From positions 1 to 6,215 of the forward strand of contig JAEORV010000106.1 in the NCBI GenBank assembly GCA_016840695.1: a stretch of DNA of 6,215 nucleotides, in the 5' to 3' direction. This document shows, piece by piece, positions 1 through 5,598 of this stretch. The translations under genes and the position numbers were made by a program. How positions within the stretch are numbered: the first letter of the stretch is position 1; each line of letters begins with the position of its first letter. The notes beneath the pieces were generated by a model. It made no database searches and was not told the origin of the DNA. It saw only the letters and a list, made by a program, of their open reading frames with translations. Origin of the DNA: Promethearchaeota archaeon (GTDB lineage Archaea > Asgardarchaeota > Lokiarchaeia > Sigyniarchaeales > SOKP01).

Positions 1-1
1 C

Positions 2-505
2 ACTTCAGTAACAATCATTCCATTCTTAGATGGTTTATTACCACTATGGTCCATCGTTTTTTGGGGGCAAGTCTTCTTGATTTTTAGGAAAATCTTTAAT
101 ATTGAATGGTTTAAAGGTGAAGATTTTCAGAAAAATGGTAAGTTCCTTAAAGGTTGGGTCGATTACGAGTTAGTCGTCGACTTAATTCTGATTATAATCT
201 TGCGTATCATCATATATTCGACTTATAATCTAGAAATGTGGATCCCGGCGTTATTTTACGCAAGTTTCATCGTTGGCCGCTTGTTGATATTCCACCCGAA
301 AAAGAACCAGATATTAATCATCGCCGTGTTGCCATATGCGTTTATATTTGAAGGGTTGATGGTCATATTTGGTCTATACGTGTATATCAATCCAATAATT
401 TTAGGCATGCCACTTTGGCTTCTACTCTGGTGGATCTTTCTGGTCTCAGTAGTATTAAAGGAAATCTTTGATAGAATAGAATATATTTTAAAAGAAAGGA
501 GTTAA
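2..505 (+). CDS. Multi-pass membrane protein of unknown function, 3' part (5' end outside the window)
   Basis: The reading frame is open from base 2 to the TAA at 503-505 and gives 167 residues. A TTG at 77 could serve as a start, but the hydrophobic coding continues upstream of it without a break, so the gene most likely begins before the window. Numbering from base 2, there are about five hydrophobic segments, near residues 7-28, 57-75, 79-97, 103-129 and 133-152. A charged, mostly hydrophilic loop lies at about 29-56 (Lys/Asp/Glu-rich, with Trp36 and Trp52), and a charged tail (KEIFDRIEYILKERS) follows the last helix. No catalytic or transport motif is visible and I do not recognise the family. 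It is convergent with the GH4 gene, with stop codons 19 nt apart. That it is an integral membrane protein is well supported; its function is unknown. Confidence 0.8.
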   Translation, partial: TSVTIIPFLDGLLPLWSIVFWGQVFLIFRKIFNIEWFKGEDFQKNGKFLKGWVDYELVVDLILIIILRIIIYSTYNLEMWIPALFYASFIVGRLLIFHPKKNQILIIAVLPYAFIFEGLMVIFGLYVYINPIILGMPLWLLLWWIFLVSVVLKEIFDRIEYILKERS

Positions 506-512
506 AAGGCAA

Positions 513-525
513 TTTTTTGTTTTTT
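513..525 (+). terminator. Oligo-T stretch, possible archaeal terminator for the membrane protein gene
   Basis: The plus strand reads TTTTTTGTTTTTT starting 8 nt after the stop codon at 505, in the short convergent gap before the GH4 stop. Archaeal RNA polymerase is known to terminate at T-rich stretches without a hairpin, and I see no stem-loop here. Its role is inferred from position and composition only. Confidence 0.45.
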
Positions 526-1856
526 CATTCCAAATATACTACATCTTTTTGGAGTTCTAACATTTCATCGAGATATGCCTCAGCTCTTTTAGTGCTTCCT
601 ACATTAGGATCAGCGAGTAAAGCCTGCAATGCTATTTCTTTAGATTTTTTAATTATGGCCTCAACAACGAGATCTTGGACGGATCCTTCAATTCGCAACA
701 AGGAAGCGATTCCTTTCGGATATTCACCTAATATTACACCGTGAACACCGGTTTTATTTACCATGGCAGGACATTCCACCACGAGATCGCTAGATAAATT
801 CGTAATGATACCTTCATTAGGAACATTCACCGATAATTCATCGTGGTTTGAATCTGTTAATATCCCTTCAATTATGGGTATGGCGCGTTCTGCATCGGGT
901 TTCACTAATACAGAGCCTTTTCCTTTTTTGATTAATCTATCTATTTTTTTACCTTCTGAAGAAATATATTTTTTATAAAAATTATAGAAATTCATAGCTC
1001 CTTCCATATTTGCTTCTTCGTGTGCCCATCCAATGTATTCTCCATAGTGCGAATCTGTCGTATAGGGTAGATATCCATACTTATAAAGAATATAACTCGT
1101 AAGACTAACAGAAGTATTGACAACATATCTTATTTTGTTCTGTGTTTTCATTTTCTCTAAATATTCAGGTGCTTTTGCCCTTATATCGAGGATCGCATCT
1201 TTCCCTGAATCCTTGTAGGAAGCTTTTATCACTGCTCCGAAATGGTTAAGTCCGCCAGCCCATATGTCCAGATTTTCCCAGGGTGTTCCGAGAATTTTCG
1301 GTAGATGCATGTGAGCAAAATGGATTTCATGACATAATCCAACAACTTTAAGTTCAGGGTAATTTCTTTTTATTGCCAAGCATACTCGGCTCATTGGATT
1401 TGAAAAATTTATGAAATAAGCGTTTGGACATATTTTATCTACATCGTTGCAAATGTCGAGAATGGGGGGAATGACCCGTAATGAGTGAAAAAGTCCGCCT
1501 GGACCACCATTTTCTCCGTAAACTTGTCTAAATCCGTGTTTACGAGGAATTTCCATGTCCATTTCCCACCATTTAAACCGTGGCGTGACTTCAATAGAAT
1601 TGACAATAAAAGTTGCTCCTTTAAGCGCCTTGGGGCGATTTGTTGTTGCCTCCAATGTGAAATCCACCTTCTTTTGATCAATAGCATTTTGGGTGATAGA
1701 ACGAGCTTTTTCTAGATTTTCTTCGTTGATGTCGTGCAAGCAAATCGTCGACCCAGTAAGATGTTCCGAGGCAAAAATGCTTCCAACAGTTCCAAGACCA
1801 AATTGTAGCGATCCGGCACCAATTATTACGATTTTTTGAGCAGTCATATTTATCAT
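525..1856 (-). CDS. Glycoside hydrolase family 4 (NAD+- and divalent-metal-dependent alpha-glycosidase-like)
   Basis: The 443-residue protein has the usual GH4 length. GH4 enzymes cleave glycosides by an oxidation-elimination-reduction cycle using bound NAD+ and usually Mn2+. In order: the N-terminal Rossmann motif GAGS (13-16), a HD acidic end of strand 2 (Asp42), the segment YGENGGPGG (113-121), FSNPMSR (Asn153-Pro154), GLCHE with probable metal ligand Cys175, AGGLNHF with probable metal ligand His205, and TDSHYGEY (267-274), matching the catalytic Asp/His/Tyr block. The substrate-class tetrapeptide is CHEI. It resembles the CH-type signatures of alpha-glucosidases, alpha-galactosidases and uronidases, not the CDMP or CNxP types of phospho-glycosidases, so a non-phosphorylated substrate is inferred. 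There is no signal peptide, so it should be cytoplasmic. Met4 (base 1847) is an equally good start; neither has a clear Shine-Dalgarno. It is the last gene of the minus-strand run, 52 nt after the zinc-ribbon gene. The family is certain; the substrate is not. Confidence 0.93.
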   Translation of the reverse strand: MINMTAQKIVIIGAGSLQFGLGTVGSIFASEHLTGSTICLHDINEENLEKARSITQNAIDQKKVDFTLEATTNRPKALKGATFIVNSIEVTPRFKWWEMDMEIPRKHGFRQVYGENGGPGGLFHSLRVIPPILDICNDVDKICPNAYFINFSNPMSRVCLAIKRNYPELKVVGLCHEIHFAHMHLPKILGTPWENLDIWAGGLNHFGAVIKASYKDSGKDAILDIRAKAPEYLEKMKTQNKIRYVVNTSVSLTSYILYKYGYLPYTTDSHYGEYIGWAHEEANMEGAMNFYNFYKKYISSEGKKIDRLIKKGKGSVLVKPDAERAIPIIEGILTDSNHDELSVNVPNEGIITNLSSDLVVECPAMVNKTGVHGVILGEYPKGIASLLRIEGSVQDLVVEAIIKKSKEIALQALLADPNVGSTKRAEAYLDEMLELQKDVVYLE

Positions 1857-1908
1857 TATACTTTAGATGAATATTGAAATAAGAATAACAATAAAAACTT
1901 TTTAGGTG

Positions 1909-2391
1909 TTATTTTAAAGATTCGCCACAAGCGGGACATACTGCTAAATTAGGTTCTATTTGAGTACCGCAATAAGTACAATAGATAATATTTTCAACAG
2001 ATTTTCGTTCAGGAGAGGAGACATGTTCAAGTTCTTTTTTCTCTTGGGACTTGGGTTCTGTTAATGATTTCCCACACGCTTCACAAAAAGAGGCTTTCGA
2101 CTTTAATTCAGCCTTACAGTGAGGACAGTTAGTTAATACTTCAGCTCCACATTGCTTACAAAATTTTACTGACTTATCCATTCTTTTTCCACAGTTTGGA
2201 CATTTTTTTCTTTCATTTATAAGATATGATATCGAACCAGAAATAGCGACAAAAAAAATTATTGCGGGCATCAAAAAGAAAATTATTATCATCTCTCCAA
2301 TCCTGGGAAGTAGAAAAACACCTATTCCCCCAAAAAAAATTAAAGTAATTATTGCACCAGTCCATATCCCTTTTAATGCTTCTTTATCCAT
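1909..2391 (-). CDS. Membrane-anchored protein with three zinc ribbons
   Basis: This 160-residue protein has two N-terminal hydrophobic helices (about 10-29 and 34-58) followed by a soluble zinc-ribbon tail. Three modules share the same spacing, CxxC-x10-CxxC: Cys64/67/78/81, Cys89/92/103/106 and Cys138/141/152/155. The first two are only seven residues apart, like the double zinc ribbons (DZANK or zinc-ribbon_2 type) common in archaea. The third is separated by a charged Lys/Glu/Ser linker (about 111-134). All twelve cysteines are present, so each module should bind one Zn2+. A helical hairpin with a cytoplasmic metal-binding tail is the likely topology. Such ribbons usually mediate protein or nucleic-acid contacts; the partner is unknown. 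The start is supported by GGGG at 2404-2401 (minus strand), 9 nt upstream. It lies 24 nt after the FAD protein gene and may be co-transcribed with it. Confidence 0.85.
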   Translation of the reverse strand: MDKEALKGIWTGAIITLIFFGGIGVFLLPRIGEMIIIFFLMPAIIFFVAISGSISYLINERKKCPNCGKRMDKSVKFCKQCGAEVLTNCPHCKAELKSKASFCEACGKSLTEPKSQEKKELEHVSSPERKSVENIIYCTYCGTQIEPNLAVCPACGESLK

Positions 2392-2415
2392 TTGGTTTTA
2401 CCCCTTATTAGTGAA

Positions 2416-3633
2416 TTAATGTAACATAATTTTTAATAATTTAATTATTATTAACGGATTTTTTATTAAAAAATTTATCAGAAATTTTAAAACTATTGAG
2501 TTCCTCAAGAGCTTTAAGATCATTCTTTTTGGAAAATCCATATCGCCGTAAAATGAAATGATGTTCCCAACATTAGTGGTGTTTAGTATCTGAACGAAAT
2601 TATCGAAATCTTCACTACTAAAGTTTTCAATCACCGTTCTTATCATATAATGAAGTTTTAATTCCTTTCCAATATGAACTAAAATTGGCTTTTCGTAATA
2701 TTTTTTGATTGCTTTCCTTGAAAAGTTGTTTGTTTTAACACATTTGATAATGCAATCTGCTGCGTATTTAGCACAAGATAATAGCATTACGATTCCACCA
2801 CCAGTTGTTGCTTTCACTTGGCAAGCAGAATCACCTAATAATAACACATTATCGAATGCAGATTTATTCATTGTTCCAACAGGGATGATTCCCCCTTGTT
2901 GGCTTATTTTATTCTCGTATTTAACATTAAGCTTGTTTAAAAATATTTTTATGTTCTTGCTCGCGTTTTTAGACGATGCTAATCCTATTCGATAGATTTT
3001 ATTACCCTCAGGAACGATCCAGCCAAACAATTCCTTCCATCTTTGATCAAAATACATGAGAGCTTCATTTTGATTAAAATTACCGTTAACGCGTATTTGA
3101 GCGCCATAGATTACTTTATTTCTTATTCCTAAAGATCCTGCAACGGTTGATAAAGGTCCATCACACCCAATTAATAACTTTACTTGGAGTTGTCTTTTAG
3201 AAGTTTGAAGTAAGACTTGTTTCTGATGAGATTTTTGAAGATACTCAAAGCTTTTGAATCTTTCTCCAAGGAAATAAGTGATATTAATATTATCTTTTAC
3301 TTTTTCGTAAAAGAGCTTGTCTAAAGCAATTCTATCCACGACATATGGTTGTTCATCTCCAGATAATCTGATAGATTTTCCTGATGGTGCCACAAGACGA
3401 GCAATTTCAACGTGGTTTAACACGATATTTTTTGGGAGTTCTATTAATTTACTTAGTTTTTTCGATATAATGCCCGCGCATTGAAATGGTAAGCCAATTT
3501 CTTCGTGCTCCTCAATAATGGCTATTTTTAAATCAGTTTTTGATAATAAATAGCTGAGATAATTCCCGGCGATGCTCCCACCAACGATACAAATATCAAA
3601 TTTCTCAATATTGCTATTCATTATAGTACTCAT
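2416..3633 (-). CDS. FAD-dependent oxidoreductase, geranylgeranyl reductase family
   Basis: This 405-residue flavoprotein has the group motifs in order. FDICIVGGSIAG (12-23) is the FAD dinucleotide-binding loop, followed by acidic Glu41 at the end of strand 2. GLPFQCAGII (47-56) matches the PxxCG motif with Cys52. YVVDRIALDKLF (97-108) is the substrate/FAD contact block, GCDGPLS (156-162) the second nucleotide contact, and FGWIVPE (203-209) the YxWxFP-like strand. GDSACQVKATTGGGI (267-281) is the C-terminal FAD-binding GD motif. In archaea such enzymes saturate isoprenoid chains of membrane lipids (digeranylgeranylglycerophospholipid reductase) or related polyprenoids, but the family has many uncharacterised branches. 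The middle glycine of GxGxxG is Ser20. The last 30 residues or so are hydrophobic and Lys-rich, which could sit on the membrane surface. Met5 (base 3621) is an alternative start; no Shine-Dalgarno is obvious. The exact substrate is not determinable. Confidence 0.85.
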   Translation of the reverse strand: MSTIMNSNIEKFDICIVGGSIAGNYLSYLLSKTDLKIAIIEEHEEIGLPFQCAGIISKKLSKLIELPKNIVLNHVEIARLVAPSGKSIRLSGDEQPYVVDRIALDKLFYEKVKDNINITYFLGERFKSFEYLQKSHQKQVLLQTSKRQLQVKLLIGCDGPLSTVAGSLGIRNKVIYGAQIRVNGNFNQNEALMYFDQRWKELFGWIVPEGNKIYRIGLASSKNASKNIKIFLNKLNVKYENKISQQGGIIPVGTMNKSAFDNVLLLGDSACQVKATTGGGIVMLLSCAKYAADCIIKCVKTNNFSRKAIKKYYEKPILVHIGKELKLHYMIRTVIENFSSEDFDNFVQILNTTNVGNIISFYGDMDFPKRMILKLLRNSIVLKFLINFLIKNPLIIIKLLKIMLH

Positions 3634-3683
3634 TAATGCAAATTAAATTAAGGAAAAATTAGAATCTTATGGAAAAAGGATAT

Positions 3684-4223
3684 TTATTTTTTATCTTCAG
3701 AAGATTTTGATTTTGGGACCTTTGGCTTTTCTAACGACAATACTTTCGGTTTTGGAATTTGAGGTTTATCTAAAGTCTTAACTTTCGGCTTAGAAATAGC
3801 TGGTTTTTTAACACCAGTGTCCATTTTTTTTAATTTAGGGACTACAATACCATCACTCATTACATCAATGAAATCATTAAACTTTATTTGAAAATCGTGT
3901 TTAACGTTTCCCAGTTCCTCTTCAAGTATCTTTTCTATTATTTTATCTATTGTTGAATGAATGACACCAATACGTAATTTTTTTAAATTATCAGAAATTC
4001 TTTTTTGAACTCCCTCAAATTGTTTTGATAAGTTATTAATGTAATCAGCGAGTATCACGGATATTCTTCCGCTTAAATCCTCAAGCTGTCTCTTAATGTC
4101 GTCTTGAGCTGATAAGCTATTGATATAATCAGTAAAGACCGAAGAGATAGTTTCACTTACATCTTCGAACTGTTCTTTATCGTGCTCCTCGATGATATAA
4201 CACCAAGACTCTAGAGTTAACAC
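3684..4223 (-). CDS. Hypothetical repeat/coiled-coil protein with a Lys-Pro-rich C-terminal tail
   Basis: I do not recognise this 179-residue protein. Residues about 12-105 are strongly helical and charged, consistent with a coiled coil. They contain an internal repeat: QFEDVSETIS (18-27) with DYINSLS (32-38), QLEDLSGRIS (46-55) with DYINNLS (60-66), and a partial third copy QFEGVQKRIS (68-77). After a helical stretch to about 128, the tail (about 130-179) is Lys/Pro-rich and probably disordered, with a 13-residue tandem repeat at 145-157 and 158-170, each starting KPKV. The start is a GTG; no in-frame ATG lies near it. An AGG sits only 2 nt upstream, too close to be a normal Shine-Dalgarno. 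It begins 6 nt after the stop of the 414-aa gene, so coupled translation and a shared role are likely. There is no signal peptide or membrane helix. A scaffold or adaptor function is only a guess. Confidence 0.75.
   Translation of the reverse strand: MLTLESWCYIIEEHDKEQFEDVSETISSVFTDYINSLSAQDDIKRQLEDLSGRISVILADYINNLSKQFEGVQKRISDNLKKLRIGVIHSTIDKIIEKILEEELGNVKHDFQIKFNDFIDVMSDGIVVPKLKKMDTGVKKPAISKPKVKTLDKPQIPKPKVLSLEKPKVPKSKSSEDKK
3714..3791 (-). repeat. Tandem 13-residue Lys-Pro repeat inside the hypothetical coiled-coil gene
   Basis: Two adjacent 39-nt units encode KPKVKTLDKPQIP and KPKVLSLEKPKVP. Eight of 13 positions are identical and most differences are conservative (T/S, D/E, I/V). The repeat forms the core of the basic tail. 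Confidence 0.7.
4027..4132 (-). repeat. Direct repeat within the hypothetical coiled-coil gene
   Basis: The plus-strand segments 4027-4048 and 4111-4132 match over 22 bases with three mismatches (GATAAGYTATTRATRTAATCAG), 84 nt apart, i.e. exactly 28 codons. They encode the DYINxLS cores, so the protein probably grew by duplication of a 22-28-residue unit. The bounds given span both copies. Confidence 0.7.
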
Positions 4224-4229
4224 AACCTT

Positions 4230-5474
4230 TTAAAGTTCAATCTTTTCAACGTATGTTACTTCCAATAAATCCAATGCTTTTTTCGCAACTTCCCAAGTAA
4301 TTTCTTTTAACTTGTATTTTCTCCGTATCCTAGGAAGTAGATACTCAGGCCAGAAGATTAAAGGTTGTATATCGTTGAAAAGTACTACCCATTCCTTCTT
4401 CTTTTTTCCGTGTAATATTGTAATGATATCTAATTCTTCCAATTCTGCTAGTATTTTCTCTCTATCGGCCCATTCTGAAAGGATTTTTGGTATTTTTTCT
4501 AAGGGATAAAATCCCGTTTTCATCAGATTAAAAAAATCGTATTCGTCAGGATTTAAAAGAAAGTTAGCCAATTTTACCGTTTCTTCAATAGTTTGATTGT
4601 TTGGCTTGTATGTCTGGATAAACTTTCGCATTTTTTTCCTATATTCGTAAAAGAGTTTATTTTCACTTTCCGTTAAAAGCTTGATAATATGTTCATTTGG
4701 AACTCTTGAAAGAGTGATATCTTTAACTAGGAATAAAAACTCGCCTTGATTTTTAAATATGCCTTTTTCTTTATCTCTTTCATCTCCCTTGATCCAGTCT
4801 CTTCTTATTAAATTAAGTTCTATGAATGGTTCAAGTAGTATATCAATGTTGGCATCTCTATTCATCAATTCAATTTTTTTTTTCAGTTCCATTTTCGAGT
4901 GGGGTCTTTCTCTCAAGCTATTTAAAATCTCCAGCCTTTCTTTACTCTTGTAAATCAAACCAACTTTCTGTAGTTTATCTAAATTTGACAATCTGTCGAC
5001 ATGGAACTGGGTTAACTTGAGTTGATTTGAGATGTCATAATTAGCTTTTTCAATTGCTGAGAGTCTTTTTGTTTTCTTTGCCCTGACTAATTCTTTATAG
5101 AATCCGTGTAATTTATTACCCATCTGTTTTATCAAATCTTCAAACAGTTCTAACTCATCATCAAGCTCAAATATTAGAATTGTAATAGTTTGAACGCCTC
5201 CTGCCTCCTGCATGAAGTACGACCAAGCTTGATAAGGAGTTTTCTTTAATTTACTCAATTGAAAATTGCCGAATTCTTTTGAGACTTCAAAACTTCCTGC
5301 AGAATGTTGGTAGAAAATTCCAAATATGTCGCTAATATCGATTAATGCAGAATAATCGTCCACATTAAAATCTTTATTAACAAATATGAGTTCTATTGGA
5401 TTGAAATCTGGTTCAATATCTCCACTTTCATTCTGGTTCAATTCAAATTGAAATGACAATATTGCTTGTATCAT
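4230..5474 (-). CDS. Probable regulator: longin-like N-terminal domain plus two winged-helix-like regions (unassigned family)
   Basis: This 414-residue soluble protein matches no family I can name securely. Residues 1-125 alternate strands and helices: strands near 2-12, 27-33, 51-56 and 96-103, then a helix at 105-124. This pattern resembles longin/roadblock-type small domains, which are abundant in Asgard archaea. A Lys-rich helical linker (about 125-172) follows. Residues about 176-256 look like an ArsR-type winged helix: RLEILNSLRERPHSKMELKKKI, then a recognition-helix-like stretch ending LNLIRRDWIKG, then a wing strand GEFLFLVKD (244-252). A second similar unit (DEYDFFNLMKTGFYPLEKIP through REKILAELEELDIITIL and a KKKKEWVVLF strand) fills much of the C-terminal third. 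DNA binding is inferred from fold-like pattern alone. It is the promoter-proximal gene of the minus run, with a TATA element about 35 nt upstream of its ATG, implying a short leader. It is followed after 6 nt by the coiled-coil protein gene. Confidence 0.7.
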   Translation of the reverse strand: MIQAILSFQFELNQNESGDIEPDFNPIELIFVNKDFNVDDYSALIDISDIFGIFYQHSAGSFEVSKEFGNFQLSKLKKTPYQAWSYFMQEAGGVQTITILIFELDDELELFEDLIKQMGNKLHGFYKELVRAKKTKRLSAIEKANYDISNQLKLTQFHVDRLSNLDKLQKVGLIYKSKERLEILNSLRERPHSKMELKKKIELMNRDANIDILLEPFIELNLIRRDWIKGDERDKEKGIFKNQGEFLFLVKDITLSRVPNEHIIKLLTESENKLFYEYRKKMRKFIQTYKPNNQTIEETVKLANFLLNPDEYDFFNLMKTGFYPLEKIPKILSEWADREKILAELEELDIITILHGKKKKEWVVLFNDIQPLIFWPEYLLPRIRRKYKLKEITWEVAKKALDLLEVTYVEKIEL

Positions 5475-5508
5475 ATACGCTCACGAAATTATTATCGTAA
5501 AAAACAGA

Positions 5509-5517
5509 TTTATATAA
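5509..5517 (-). promoter_or_regulatory. Candidate TATA box for the minus-strand gene run
   Basis: The plus strand reads TTTATATAA; on the minus strand this is TTATATAAA. It sits 35-43 nt upstream of the ATG at 5474. With the usual archaeal spacing of about 25 nt from TATA to the transcription start, the leader would be about 10-15 nt, normal for archaea. The element is nearly symmetric, so it could also act in the plus direction. An 8-bp palindrome, ATGATCAT (5519-5526), lies just upstream of it relative to the minus-strand gene. Confidence 0.5.
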
Positions 5518-5537
5518 CATGATCATCACGATTTTCA

Positions 5538-5582
5538 TATATAACTTTATTCTATTCGATAACTCCATATAAATTTTATAAA
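5538..5582 (+). promoter_or_regulatory. Candidate TATA elements for the surface protein gene
   Basis: Three AT-rich candidates precede the plus-strand ATG at 5599: TATATAA at 5538-5544, TATAAA at 5568-5573 and TTTTATAAA at 5574-5582. The first is best placed, as it would start transcription near 5566-5570 and give a leader of about 30 nt that includes the GGGG at 5583-5586. The nearer ones would give essentially leaderless mRNA or starts inside the gene. The choice cannot be made from sequence alone. Confidence 0.4.
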
Positions 5583-5598
5583 GGGGATGTAGAGAAAA

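Noticed and set aside
77..505. Membrane protein starting at the TTG at base 77
   Set aside because: The same frame is open to base 2 and encodes another hydrophobic segment, so the gene most likely extends upstream beyond the window.
763..978. Plus-strand open frame opposite the GH4 gene (also 517-744 and 1485-1715)
   Set aside because: These lie fully antisense to a gene with complete GH4 motifs, show no recognisable domain, and have composition expected of a reverse-strand shadow.
1439..1687. Minus-strand 82-codon frame overlapping the GH4 gene
   Set aside because: It is an alternative frame within the strongly conserved GH4 coding region and has no independent start context or motif.
1857..1908. 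Separate promoter for the GH4 gene
   Set aside because: The gap holds AT-rich and T-rich stretches but no convincing TATA-box sequence, so an independent promoter cannot be claimed.
2705..2995. Plus-strand 96-codon frame opposite the FAD protein gene
   Set aside because: It is antisense to the conserved GD/GGG motif region of the flavoprotein and has no plausible upstream signals.
4312..5020. Three short plus-strand frames opposite the 414-aa gene
   Set aside because: They are Ser/Phe-rich low-complexity translations, typical of the antisense of a Lys/Glu-rich coding region.
5481..5531. Direct repeat TCACGA (5481-5486 and 5526-5531) as a paired operator
   Set aside because: Six bases is too short to be meaningful in a 124-nt region and the flanks do not match.
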